From Chloroflexota bacterium (lineage in GTDB: Bacteria > Chloroflexota > Limnocylindria > QHBO01), in NCBI GenBank assembly GCA_025699005.1, contig JAILWI010000006.1, forward strand, positions 1 through 64,000: a stretch of 64,000 nt of DNA, written 5' to 3'. The notes beneath the pieces were generated by a model. The model saw only the letters and a list, made by a program, of their open reading frames with translations, was not told where the DNA came from and ran no database searches. The position numbers were made by a program, and so were the translations under genes. Of this stretch, positions 53,282-61,555 are shown one piece after another (position 1 is the stretch's first letter; every line of letters begins with the position of its first letter).

Positions 53282-54087
53282 CGAGCGCCCCACCCTTGGA
53301 CCGGGGCATCCCCGACTTTTTGGAGCGCCCCGGTCCGAGCCCCGTCCATCGGCTCAACCCGCTGACCAAGGCGACGCTGGCCACGGTCACGGCCGTGGCC
53401 GCGGTCGCGCTCGGCGGCCTCGTCGGGCCGGTGGTCCTCGTCCTCGTGGCGGTGATCCTCCCGGCGGCCGCGGCCGGCGTCCTCGGTCGCCTGATCCGGA
53501 CGTCGCTCCTCCTCGCGCTGCCGATCGCCGTCTCGGCCTTCCTCGTGAACCTGTTCTTCTTCCCGGACGGCCGGACCGTGCTCGTCGAGGTCGGGCCGAT
53601 CACCGCCACGGCCGAGGGCTTCGGTTTCGCGCTCGAGATCCTCGCGCGCATCCTCGCCATCAGCGGGGCGGTCACGCTGTTCTACCTGACGACGCGGCCC
53701 GCGGCCCTGGTGATCGACCTCGAGCGCCGCGGCGTGAGCCCGCGCGTCGGGTTCGTCGCGAACGCGTCGGTGCAGACCGTGCCGGCCATGGTCGAGCGGG
53801 CCGCCCAGATCACCGCCGCGCAGCGAGCCCGTGGCCTCGACACCGAGGGCAGCGTCTGGCGACGGATCCGGGGCATCGTGCCGATCGTCGGGCCGGTCAT
53901 CCTCGGATCGATCGCCGAGGTCGAGGAGCGGACCATGGCCCTCGAGGCGCGGGGCTTCACCCGGCCGGGTCGGCGGACGTTGCTCTGGACGCCGTCCGAT
54001 ACGACGTTCGAGCGCATCCTGCGCTGGGGGCTCGTCGCCGCGCTCGTCGGCCTGATCGCGGTCCGGGTCACGGGCGTGCTGCGGTGA
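53260..54087 (+). CDS. ECF transporter transmembrane (T) component
   Basis: A 275-residue energy-coupling membrane protein. It contains four to five helices and the two coupling motifs with Ala-Arg-Gly, AAQRARGLDT and ALEARGFT, that contact the ATPases. The start is taken at the GTG overlapping the S gene by 22 bp; no better codon lies nearer the S stop. Its stop overlaps the GTG of the first ATPase gene. Confidence 0.87.
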   Translation: MAGGAGLTSAPPLDRGIPDFLERPGPSPVHRLNPLTKATLATVTAVAAVALGGLVGPVVLVLVAVILPAAAAGVLGRLIRTSLLLALPIAVSAFLVNLFFFPDGRTVLVEVGPITATAEGFGFALEILARILAISGAVTLFYLTTRPAALVIDLERRGVSPRVGFVANASVQTVPAMVERAAQITAAQRARGLDTEGSVWRRIRGIVPIVGPVILGSIAEVEERTMALEARGFTRPGRRTLLWTPSDTTFERILRWGLVAALVGLIAVRVTGVLR

Positions 54088-54893
54088 GCCTCCAGCTGAC
54101 AGGGGTCGGATACCGCTATGCCGGCGCGACCGCGGCCGCCCTGCTCGACATCGATCTGCTGCTCGGCCCCGGCGAGGTCGTGGGCGTCGCCGGGGCATCG
54201 GAGTCGGGGAAGACGACGCTGTGCCTGGTCGCCGCCGGCCTCGCGCCGCGCACGGTCGGCGGCCAGATCCGCGGCACGATCCTGCTCGACGGGGAGGACG
54301 TGGATGCCTGGCCGATGCATCGGCTCAGCGCGCGGATCGGGATCGGGTTCCAGAACCCGGCCACGCAGCTCTCGCAGGTCGCCGGCACCGTCTTCGAGGA
54401 GGTCGCGTTCGGGCCGATGAACCTCGGGGTGCCCCGGAACGAGGTCGTCAGCCACACCTGGGCGGCGCTCGAGACGCTGAGGATCGAGAACCTCGCGGAG
54501 CGGGATCCGTTCCGGCTCTCCGGCGGGCAGCAGCAGCTCGTGGCGATGGCCGGTTTGCTGGCCATGCGACCGGAGCATCTGGTCCTGGACGAGCCCACCG
54601 CCCAGCTCGACCCCGAGGGAACGCGCCTCGTCGGCGACGCCATCGCCCGGCTCGCCGCCGAAGGCGCCAGCATCCTCATCACCGAGCAGAAGACGGACCT
54701 GCTGGCGGCAATCGCCGCCCGCGTCATCGTGCTCGATGGCGGCCGGATCGCGCGCGCCGGGACCGCAGACGACGTGCTGGCCGACCCGGGACTGGCCGAG
54801 CTCGGGGTAGCCCCGCCAGCGATGCACCGGCTGCGACGGGCAGCGGCGGACGCCGGCGTCGCGCCGGGGACGCTGGGGTCGCTCGATGGCTGA
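54084..54893 (+). CDS. ECF transporter ATPase 1
   Basis: A 269-residue ABC ATPase with Walker A GASESGKT (37-44), Q-loop GIGFQNPATQLSQ, signature LSGGQQQ, Walker B HLVLDEPTAQLD and H-loop region ILITEQK in which the usual switch His is Glu/Gln-like (TEQK), as is seen in EcfA-type subunits. GTG start overlapping the T gene (GTGA). It pairs with the second ATPase. Confidence 0.88.
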   Translation: MSLQLTGVGYRYAGATAAALLDIDLLLGPGEVVGVAGASESGKTTLCLVAAGLAPRTVGGQIRGTILLDGEDVDAWPMHRLSARIGIGFQNPATQLSQVAGTVFEEVAFGPMNLGVPRNEVVSHTWAALETLRIENLAERDPFRLSGGQQQLVAMAGLLAMRPEHLVLDEPTAQLDPEGTRLVGDAIARLAAEGASILITEQKTDLLAAIAARVIVLDGGRIARAGTADDVLADPGLAELGVAPPAMHRLRRAAADAGVAPGTLGSLDG

Positions 54894-55713
54894 CCTCCGC
54901 GTCGAGCGCCTGGTTCATGTCTACCGCGAGAGCGGTGTGCGCGCGCTCGACGGCATCGACCTCGAGATCCGCGCCGGCGAACGGGTGGCGCTCGTCGGCC
55001 AGAACGGGAGTGGCAAGACGACGCTGGTCCGACATCTCAACGGCCTGCTGCGGCCGACGGAAGGCCGCGTCCTCGTCGACGGCCACGACGCCGGATCCAT
55101 GACCGTCGCGCAGCTCGCGGCGCGCATCGGCCTGGTCTTCCAGGACCCCGATCGCCAGATCTTCGCGGGCTCGGTCCGCGCCGAGGTCGAATTTGGTCCG
55201 CGCAACCTCGGTCGATCCGGCGCCGAGCTCAGCGCTGCCGTGGCAGATGCGCTCGCCGCGACCGGCCTCGAAGGGGAGACGGCCACCAACCCGTACGACC
55301 TCGGAGGCTCGCGCCGCAAGCTTCTCGCGCTCGCCTCGGTCCTCGCGATGCGCACCCCCGTCCTCGTGCTGGACGAGCCGACGACCGGCCAGGATGCGCG
55401 CGGCGTCGAGCGAGTCCGCGCCGTCATCGAGGCTGCGGCCGCGGCGGGACGTACCGTCGTCGCCATCAGCCACGACATGCGCTTCGTCGCCGAGGCGTTC
55501 GAGCGCGTCGTCGTCATGCGCGGCGGCAGGGTCGTGCTGGACGGCTCGCCCTCGGACGTCTTCGCGGAGGCCTCGTGGGATGCGCTGCGCTCGACCTACC
55601 TCGAGCCGCCGCTCGCCTCCCGGATCGGCGGACGGCTGGGGCTGGGATCGACTCCGACCGACGCGGCGCTCATCGCCCGACTGCGCGAAGGCGCGGAGGG
55701 CCCGGCGTCCTAG
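54886..55713 (+). CDS. ECF transporter ATPase 2 with atypical signature motif
   Basis: A 275-residue ABC ATPase. Walker A GQNGSGKT (38-45), Q-loop VFQDPDRQIF, Walker B VLVLDEPTTGQD and switch His in ISHDMRF are normal, but the ABC signature reads DLGGSRRK (138-145) instead of LSGGQ. With one canonical and one altered signature the heterodimer probably has one main hydrolytic site. It overlaps ATPase 1 by 8 bp and ends the operon; a 30-residue tail follows the core. Confidence 0.87.
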   Translation: MADLRVERLVHVYRESGVRALDGIDLEIRAGERVALVGQNGSGKTTLVRHLNGLLRPTEGRVLVDGHDAGSMTVAQLAARIGLVFQDPDRQIFAGSVRAEVEFGPRNLGRSGAELSAAVADALAATGLEGETATNPYDLGGSRRKLLALASVLAMRTPVLVLDEPTTGQDARGVERVRAVIEAAAAAGRTVVAISHDMRFVAEAFERVVVMRGGRVVLDGSPSDVFAEASWDALRSTYLEPPLASRIGGRLGLGSTPTDAALIARLREGAEGPAS

Positions 55714-56153
55714 TAGAAGCCCGGCGGCGGCGGCAGGGGACGGCCCTCGGCGTCGACTCGTTCCGCTTCGGGCAGGTCGTCCCGGTGCGCCCGATCCCCG
55801 ATCGGCCCGGGGATGGGCAGGGCCATGACCGACGACGGGACCTCGTCGAGCCGGTCGCCGATGCCACGCAGCCCGAGCCGCCGCAGCGCCGGCGCGAAGC
55901 GATCCGCGAAGTCCGGGCTGCGCAGCAGTCCGAAGGTGAGCGACGAGTGGGCGCGATTCAGCAGCTCGATGCCGCGCGCGCCCTCGGCGGCGTTCACCTG
56001 GTTCAGCCCGAGCTGCCCGTCGAGGATGTCGAGCGCGCGGTTTGCCTCGCGGCGCGTCTGCTTGCTGAAATGCGGCGTACGGTTGACGAGCACGCGGGTG
56101 CGGTAGAGCGCATCGCGGACGCGGCTGTCACGATCGAGGTGGCCCTGGGTCAT
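55710..56153 (-). CDS. Hypothetical protein
   Basis: A 147-residue basic protein with a helical N-terminal half (RVLVNRTPHFSKQTRREANRALDIL, then a LNQVNAAEGARGIELLNRAHSSL segment) and a Pro-rich C-terminus. No family recognised. TAGTAT lies 7 nt upstream of its ATG. Its start codon overlaps that of the divergent Nudix gene in a shared CATG, and its stop overlaps that of the ECF operon. Confidence 0.55.
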   Translation of the reverse strand: MTQGHLDRDSRVRDALYRTRVLVNRTPHFSKQTRREANRALDILDGQLGLNQVNAAEGARGIELLNRAHSSLTFGLLRSPDFADRFAPALRRLGLRGIGDRLDEVPSSVMALPIPGPIGDRAHRDDLPEAERVDAEGRPLPPPPGFY

Positions 56154-56838
56154 GGACCGAATACTACGCGCTGACGCCGGATGGCAGGAGGCCATCGCCG
56201 ATGCGCTTCGCCGTGCACCGCGCCCGATTCCCCGCGACGAGCGCCTCATGCCGCGAGTCGCCTCGCCTGATGGACGCATACGGCTGCGCTCTCGCGACCG
56301 CGACCAGCACCCGCCGCCGCGGCGTGCATCGACGCTGCTCGCGATCTATCCGGACGACACCGGCCGCCTCACGGTCCCCCTCACCGTGCGCCGGGACGAC
56401 ATGCGAGCCCACGCCGGCGAGGTATCGCTGCCCGGTGGCGCCGTCGATCCGGGCGACGCTTCGGAGGAGGCGGCCGCCCTGCGTGAGGCCTGGGAGGAGG
56501 TCGCCCTCGACCCGGAGCTCGTGACGATTGCCGGGTCGCTCGACGACGTCTGGATCCCCGGAAGCAATTTCGAGCTCCGGCCGTTCGTCGGAACCGTCCG
56601 GCATCGCCCCGCCCTCGTCCCGCACGATGCCGAAGTCGCGGCGATCGTCGAGATGCCGCTCGAGGCCCTGTTCGACGACGCGGTCATCGGCGAGGAGGAG
56701 TTCGACGGCCGTGGCATTCGCATCCGCGCCGGCGCCTATCGGTACGGGGGCGTTCGCGTCTGGGGGGCCACGGCGTTCACGCTGGGCATGCTCGCCCACG
56801 TCCTGGACCTCGATCACGGGCGCGGCCCCGACCGCTGA
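56152..56838 (+). CDS. Nudix hydrolase, CoA pyrophosphatase-like
   Basis: A 228-residue Nudix protein. The box GGAVDPGDASEEAAALREAWEEVAL (broken here only for reading: REAWEE core) is preceded by DDMRAHAGEVSLPGG, the LRxHxGQVxFPGG pattern of the CoA diphosphohydrolase (YeaB/NUDT7) group. It may remove damaged or excess CoA/acyl-CoA, fitting the many CoA-dependent catabolic genes. The ATG at 56152 overlaps the divergent gene start; an ATG at 56248 would remove the poorly conserved first 32 residues and is a real alternative. Confidence 0.82.
   Translation: MDRILRADAGWQEAIADALRRAPRPIPRDERLMPRVASPDGRIRLRSRDRDQHPPPRRASTLLAIYPDDTGRLTVPLTVRRDDMRAHAGEVSLPGGAVDPGDASEEAAALREAWEEVALDPELVTIAGSLDDVWIPGSNFELRPFVGTVRHRPALVPHDAEVAAIVEMPLEALFDDAVIGEEEFDGRGIRIRAGAYRYGGVRVWGATAFTLGMLAHVLDLDHGRGPDR
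56161..56166 (-). promoter_or_regulatory. Leaderless -10 box of the divergent hypothetical gene
   Basis: Minus-strand TAGTAT, 7 nt upstream of the ATG at 56153; it lies inside the first codons of the Nudix gene if that starts at 56152. Confidence 0.45.
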
Positions 56839-56840
56839 GC

Positions 56841-57671
56841 TCAGCGCCGCGTCTGGCGCTTCGTCTTCAGCGTGGCGAGCAGCTCCACGATCGCGCCGTG
56901 CTGCGCACGCGGCGCCGCCACCACGCTCGTCCTCGGACCCCGGAGGCGCGGATTCCACCACGCCTCACCGGCGACGTCCGTCACCACGGCGCCCGCCCGC
57001 TCGGCGATGAGCCCCGCGGCCGCCACGTCCCACGGCGAGAGGCCGCCGTTCTGCACGAACGCGTCGAATCGACCGTTGGCCACGTAGACGAGGGCCAGGG
57101 CAGCGCTCCCCATGCGCCGATGGATGCGGATGAGTGGTGCGATCCGCCGCTCGCGGGCCAGCCCGCCCCGGCCGATCACCGCCAGGCTGACGACGTAGTC
57201 CGAGAGCTCCTCCTTGGTCGAGGCCTCGATCGGCTCGCCGTCGAGCGTCGCCGGTCCGTCGGCGGTCGCTGCGTACAGATCGTCCCTGGCCGGATCGAGC
57301 ACGACGCCCACGGTCGGCACGTCGTCGACCACGAGGCCGATGCTCACGCAGTAGTACGGGATCCCGTTCGCGTAGTTCACCGTCCCGTCGAGCGGGTCGA
57401 TGACCCACGTCCGCCCGTTGTGCGACCCGTCGTCGCGCAGCACGCCGGCATGCTCCCCCGACTCCTCGGCCAGGATCGCGTCATCGGGGTAGCGGGCCTT
57501 GATCGCGTCGATGACGAGCCGCTCAGACGCGTAATCGGCGTTCGTCACGACGTCGCGCTTGCTCTTGTAGTCGATGTGCTCGAGGCGCTCGTAACTGTCG
57601 GTCAGCACGGCGCCGGCACGGCGCGCGATATCCACGGTGAAGGCGAGCTCATCGGCCCAGTTGCTGGTCAT
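56841..57671 (-). CDS. Inositol monophosphatase family protein
   Basis: A 276-residue phosphatase. The metal-binding motifs are present: TNADYASE and LAEESGE, then WVIDPLDGTVNYANGIPYY, and the C-terminal LSPWDVAAAGLIAERAG. It may act on inositol, fructose-1,6-bisphosphate or PAP-type phosphates; these cannot be separated by eye. The start at MTSNWADELAFTVDIARRAG has TACGAT 9 nt upstream. It converges with the Nudix gene (2-bp gap). Confidence 0.88.
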   Translation of the reverse strand: MTSNWADELAFTVDIARRAGAVLTDSYERLEHIDYKSKRDVVTNADYASERLVIDAIKARYPDDAILAEESGEHAGVLRDDGSHNGRTWVIDPLDGTVNYANGIPYYCVSIGLVVDDVPTVGVVLDPARDDLYAATADGPATLDGEPIEASTKEELSDYVVSLAVIGRGGLARERRIAPLIRIHRRMGSAALALVYVANGRFDAFVQNGGLSPWDVAAAGLIAERAGAVVTDVAGEAWWNPRLRGPRTSVVAAPRAQHGAIVELLATLKTKRQTRR

Positions 57672-57680
57672 CTGGGGCCG

Positions 57681-57686
57681 ATCGTA
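57681..57686 (-). promoter_or_regulatory. Leaderless -10 box of the inositol phosphatase gene
   Basis: Minus-strand TACGAT, 9 nt upstream of the ATG at 57671. Confidence 0.4.
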
Positions 57687-57696
57687 CCCGCTCCGC

Positions 57697-58197
57697 TCAG
57701 GCGGGACCGTCCTCGTCTCCCGCGGCCGGGTTCGGCGGAGCCTTCTCACCGCCATCCTCTCCACGCTGGATGAAGCTGATCTTGCCGCGCGGCTCGAGAA
57801 TGCCCCAGGCCACGTCCGACATGTGGGCGATGCCCGCCAAGCGCATCTCCGACTCGATCTCGGGCCGGGTCAGGCGGTTGCGGCGCAGGTTCGTGTCGAG
57901 CAGCTCACCGTCGCGAATGATCACCCGCGGCTCGCCCACCAGGAACCGCTCGGCCCTCGGGCTCAGGTAACCGGCCCAGCTGAAGACCAGGGCCCAAAAG
58001 CCGATCGTCGAGATCGCGAGGATGGCGCCGGTCAGGCTGAAGTCGTTCTGGGTCACGCCCTGCTGGATGAGATCGCCGATGACGACGAGCACGATGAGCT
58101 CGAACGGCGTCATCTGACCGAGCTCGCGCTTCCCCATGAGCCGCACGAGCAGGTAGAGGGCGAGGAAGATGACGCTCGCGCGGAGAACGATGTCCAT
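57697..58197 (-). CDS. DUF421 (YetF-like) membrane protein
   Basis: A 166-residue protein with two to three N-terminal helices (IVLRASVIFLALYLLVRLMGKRELGQMTPFE is the family hallmark, residues 3-33) and a cytoplasmic YetF-type domain (GEPRVIIRDGELLDTNLRRNRLT). YetF proteins are integral membrane proteins of unknown role, some linked to sporulation or lipid flipping. Its ATG shares an A with the stop of the preceding gene, giving a coupled pair. Confidence 0.85.
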   Translation of the reverse strand: MDIVLRASVIFLALYLLVRLMGKRELGQMTPFELIVLVVIGDLIQQGVTQNDFSLTGAILAISTIGFWALVFSWAGYLSPRAERFLVGEPRVIIRDGELLDTNLRRNRLTRPEIESEMRLAGIAHMSDVAWGILEPRGKISFIQRGEDGGEKAPPNPAAGDEDGPA

Positions 58198-58730
58198 CAG
58201 GGCAGTACCGTGATCGTCAGGTCCGCCGACGTCAGTTCCTCGTCCCCGTCGTACACGGTGACGGCTCCCTCGTTGCCCGCAATGATGTCAGGGTTCACCT
58301 GGAGGTCGATCTTCAGGAGAAGCTCGTCGCCCGCGGCGAGCTCCGCGAACGTGAAGCGAGCCTCCCCGTTCTCGCTGGCCTCATCGGCTGCGGCGGGGAT
58401 CATCGTGTTGACGGTCACGTCCTCCCAGAGCGACTCCTCGACGCCGATCACCAGTTCGTCCACCGGCTCATCGGCTCGAACCGTGATGCGGAGCTCGAAG
58501 AACTCGCCGTTCCGGATGACCTCTGGCCCATGGACGTGGAGGCCCACTCCCCCTCCCGAGGCTGCCCACGTCCGCTCGCGGCCCATCACCCCGAACAGGG
58601 CGAGAGCGAGGACGATGGTGAAGATGACCAGGCCGAGTGGACTGGCATGGCGTCGCCACCCGGCTACCGGCAGAACATGCGCCTGGTCGATGCCGTCAGG
58701 CAGTGGGTGGACATCGGCGAGTTTCGTCAT
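58197..58730 (-). CDS. Membrane-anchored protein with extracytoplasmic beta domain, unknown
   Basis: A 177-residue protein with a cytoplasmic N-terminus of about 30 residues, one membrane helix (about 33-55) and an outside beta-sandwich-like domain (FFELRITVRADEPVDELVIGV, FTFAELAAGDELLLKIDLQVNP, SADLTITVLP). No family recognised. Immediately upstream of and coupled to the DUF421 gene, so the two may form a membrane complex. Confidence 0.6.
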   Translation of the reverse strand: MTKLADVHPLPDGIDQAHVLPVAGWRRHASPLGLVIFTIVLALALFGVMGRERTWAASGGGVGLHVHGPEVIRNGEFFELRITVRADEPVDELVIGVEESLWEDVTVNTMIPAAADEASENGEARFTFAELAAGDELLLKIDLQVNPDIIAGNEGAVTVYDGDEELTSADLTITVLP

Positions 58731-58823
58731 CAGCTCGGCCGTTCTCTGAGCAATCCGCGCGCCAGTGCGGCTCGTAAGCGAGCGTTGATTGGCAGGTAAG
58801 TCGCCACGCCCGACCATGCAGGA

Positions 58824-59561
58824 GTGTTGAACGCCCGGTGGGACGAGGCTGCCATCTATCGGCCGCCCGTTCGAACAAACCTCTCGCGCGCAATCGCCGA
58901 CCATCTGCGACGCCAGATCGTTGAGGGGCATATCGGCGCGGGGAGGCAGCTGCCATCGGTGAAGCGCCTCGCCGCACTGTGCGAAGTCAGCGTCCCGACG
59001 GCGCACGCCGCGGTGCAGATCCTCGCGAGTCTCGGGTTCGTTCGCACGTCCCCGGGGATCGGCTCGTTCGTTCGGCTCGGGTCGAGTCCGATGACCGCCG
59101 TCAGCAACGGATGGATCTCGGCGAAGCCTCGGGAGCTGATGAGGATGCGCGCGATGATCGATCGGACCGCATCGATCGCCCTGGCCGGGCACGTGGCGAC
59201 GGCGCATCCCTACCGCGTGCCGGGTGCAATCGGCGCCCTGGCATTCTTCGCCATGGAACGGTGGGGCTCGCGGTCCGCCTGGCCCGAGATGTTCGTGAAG
59301 GCTGACGTCGCATTCCATCGCGAGATCACTCGGCTCGTCCCGGATGGGGCTGCGACGGCCGCCGTGTACGACCTGGTGTCTCAACGGCTCGACCGGCCCA
59401 TGGTAGCGGCAGCCGATCTCCTCTCCGATGACGACGAGCTCCACGAGCTTCACCACGCGCTGGCAAGAGCCATCCTCGACGGCCGGCGCAATCGGGCGGG
59501 ACGGCTCGCAACGCGGATCGCGAGACGAGAGGCGGCGGCAGTGGATTCATCGGACGGGTAG
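58824..59561 (+). CDS. GntR family transcriptional regulator (FadR-like)
   Basis: A 245-residue regulator. The winged HTH occupies residues 18-85 (LSRAIADHLRRQIVEGHIGAG, LPSVKRLAALCEVSVPTAHAAV, SLGFVRTSPGIGSFV), followed by a helical FCD-like ligand domain. AGGAG directly overlaps the GTG at 58824; the next codon, TTG at 58827, may be the true start. It stands divergent from the DUF421 unit and ahead of the nucleoside phosphorylase gene, both possible targets. Confidence 0.85.
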   Translation: MLNARWDEAAIYRPPVRTNLSRAIADHLRRQIVEGHIGAGRQLPSVKRLAALCEVSVPTAHAAVQILASLGFVRTSPGIGSFVRLGSSPMTAVSNGWISAKPRELMRMRAMIDRTASIALAGHVATAHPYRVPGAIGALAFFAMERWGSRSAWPEMFVKADVAFHREITRLVPDGAATAAVYDLVSQRLDRPMVAAADLLSDDDELHELHHALARAILDGRRNRAGRLATRIARREAAAVDSSDG

Positions 59562-59564
59562 GCT
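59559..59564 (+). promoter_or_regulatory. Leaderless -10 box of the nucleoside phosphorylase gene
   Basis: TAGGCT, 7 nt before the ATG at 59572, spanning the gntR stop codon. Confidence 0.45.
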
Positions 59565-59571
59565 GTTCGGC

Positions 59572-60297
59572 ATGCCACAGATTCACCTCCGCGCCGAGGA
59601 GGGCGACTACGCGCCCCTGGTCCTCCTGCCCGGCGATCCGAACCGGGCGCGACGCATCTCCGAGCGTTTCGACGAAGGGAGCGCGCGCCAGGTCAACGAG
59701 CACCGCGGCCTCCTCGGGTTCACCGGGACGTATCACGGGGTGCCGGTCAGCGTCCAGACGAGCGGCATGGGCACACCCAGCCTGTCGATCGTGGTGGAGG
59801 AGCTGCTGCGGCTCGGTGCCCGGCGCCTCATCCGCGTGGGGACCTGCGGTGGGATCGCGAAGGGACTGAAGACCGGGGAGCTCGTCATCGCCACGGCGGC
59901 CTGCCCCGTGGACGGGGCCACGGCCACGTACCTGCACGGGGAACCGTATGCCCCAGCCGCCGACTTCGGTCTCACCCGGGCACTCGTGGATGCCGCGACG
60001 ACGGCGAACGTCGGGGTTCGAACGGGCCTCATCGCCTCCGTCGACGTCTTCTACAACACCGATGACGACTACGCCCAGCGATGGCGCGATCGGGGCGTCC
60101 TCGCCTTCGAGATGGAGGCGTCGGCGCTCTTCTATCTCGCGGCACGTGCCGGCGTCGCAGCGGCGTGCGCCCTCACGGTGAGCGACGTGCTCGGCGACGA
60201 TGTCTCATCGGAGGAGAGCTACCTGCCGCTCGAGGAGCTCGACCGGGCGATCGACCGCATGATCGATCTCGCGCTCGAGGCAGGCACCGCCGGCTGA
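59572..60297 (+). CDS. Nucleoside phosphorylase (DeoD/Udp family)
   Basis: A 241-residue phosphorylase: VLLPGDPNRARRI (phosphate-binding GDP-x-R), TSGMGTPSLSI, RVGTCGGI, and FEMEASALFYLA (ribose/phosphate Glu) followed by the base-specificity DVLG. It splits purine nucleosides or uridine with phosphate to base and ribose-1-phosphate. The ATG lies 10 bp after the gntR stop. Functionally it pairs with the nucleoside hydrolase/ECF operon 8 kb upstream. DeoD versus Udp cannot be settled by eye. Confidence 0.9.
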   Translation: MPQIHLRAEEGDYAPLVLLPGDPNRARRISERFDEGSARQVNEHRGLLGFTGTYHGVPVSVQTSGMGTPSLSIVVEELLRLGARRLIRVGTCGGIAKGLKTGELVIATAACPVDGATATYLHGEPYAPAADFGLTRALVDAATTANVGVRTGLIASVDVFYNTDDDYAQRWRDRGVLAFEMEASALFYLAARAGVAAACALTVSDVLGDDVSSEESYLPLEELDRAIDRMIDLALEAGTAG

Positions 60298-60351
60298 GGC
60301 GGCATCGGTCCTGCGGTAGACTCGGGTCCGCTCGAAGGGAGGCCCCGTTTC

Positions 60352-61518
60352 ATGGCCGATACGATCACCCGCGCTGCCGCGAACCAGGCCGGCGCCGTCA
60401 TCAACAAGAACGCGGCCGCCGAGGCGCAGGACTTTCTGCCGCTGAAGGGCATCGACCACGTCGAGTTCTGGGTCGGCAACGCGAAGCAGGCCGCGCACTA
60501 CTACCGCGCACTGTGGGGCTTCACGCCGGTCGCGTTCGCCGGGCTCGAGACCGGGGTCCGCGATCGATCGAGCTTCGTCATGGTCCAGAACGACATCCGC
60601 TTCGTCTTCACGGCGCCGATCACGCCGGAAGGCGAGATCGCCGAGCACGTGGCGAAGCACGGCGACGGAGTGAAGGACATCGCGTTCGCGGTCGATGACG
60701 TGACGTCGGCATGGGAGGAGACCACGAAGCGCGGCGCGGTGAGTGCCCTCGAGCCGACCGAGCAGGAGGGGAAGAAGGGCACGCTCCGCAGGTCATCGAT
60801 TCGAGCCTACGGAGAGGTTGTCCACTCGTTCATCGACCGCTCCGACTACCACGGCACGTTCGCCCCGGGCTATCACAAGATCACGAAACCCGCCCCCGCG
60901 GCGACCGGGCAGAGCATGCTCGAGGTCGACCACTGCGTCGGCAACGTCGCGCTCGGCGACATGAACCGCTTCGTCGACTACTACAAGAACGTGCTCGGCT
61001 TCGCGCAGCTGATCCACTACGACGACAAGGTCATCCACACCGACTACTCGGCGCTCATGAGCAAGGTCATGCAGAACGGGAACGGGCGCATCAAGTTCCC
61101 GATCAACGAGCCGGCGGCCGGGAAGAAGAAGAGCCAGATCCAGGAGTTCCTCGACTACTACCTCGACGCGGGCACCCAGCACATCGCCCTGCGGACGGAG
61201 GACATCGTCGGGACGGTGCGCGCCCTTCGCGAGCGCGGTGTCGAGTTCCTCGGCATGCCGCACGCCTACTACGAGCAGCTCCCCGACCGCGTCGGCGACG
61301 TCGGTGTGCCGATCAAAACGCTGGAGGAGCTCGGCATCGAGGCCGATCGCGACGAGGAGGGCTACCTCCTCCAGATCTTCACGCGCCCGGTGCAGGATCG
61401 GCCGACCTTCTTCTTCGAGATCATCGAGCGCCACGGGTCGCGCGGCTTCGGCGTCGGCAACTTCAAGGCGCTCTTCGAGGCCATCGAGATCGAACAGGCG
61501 CGCCGCGGCAACCTCTGA
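60352..61518 (+). CDS. hppD: 4-hydroxyphenylpyruvate dioxygenase
   Basis: A 388-residue Fe(II) dioxygenase turning 4-hydroxyphenylpyruvate into homogentisate, the central step of tyrosine and phenylalanine degradation. Two VOC halves are seen; the iron ligands are H194 (EVDHCVGNV), H277 (TQHIALRT) and E356 (FFFEIIERHG). The C-terminal helix with GVGNFKALFEAIE that gates the active site is complete. A GGGAGG site and an upstream TAGACT box are present. Homogentisate dioxygenase is not in the window; an FAH-superfamily gene is at 4099. Confidence 0.95.
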   Translation: MADTITRAAANQAGAVINKNAAAEAQDFLPLKGIDHVEFWVGNAKQAAHYYRALWGFTPVAFAGLETGVRDRSSFVMVQNDIRFVFTAPITPEGEIAEHVAKHGDGVKDIAFAVDDVTSAWEETTKRGAVSALEPTEQEGKKGTLRRSSIRAYGEVVHSFIDRSDYHGTFAPGYHKITKPAPAATGQSMLEVDHCVGNVALGDMNRFVDYYKNVLGFAQLIHYDDKVIHTDYSALMSKVMQNGNGRIKFPINEPAAGKKKSQIQEFLDYYLDAGTQHIALRTEDIVGTVRALRERGVEFLGMPHAYYEQLPDRVGDVGVPIKTLEELGIEADRDEEGYLLQIFTRPVQDRPTFFFEIIERHGSRGFGVGNFKALFEAIEIEQARRGNL

Positions 61519-61555
61519 TCCGGGGGGGCGACGTCCTCGCCGGCGGGGCATCGGG

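Noticed and set aside
52798-54198. Minus-strand frames across the ECF transporter genes
   Set aside because: Low-complexity Arg/Asp/Gly composition opposite conserved transporter genes.
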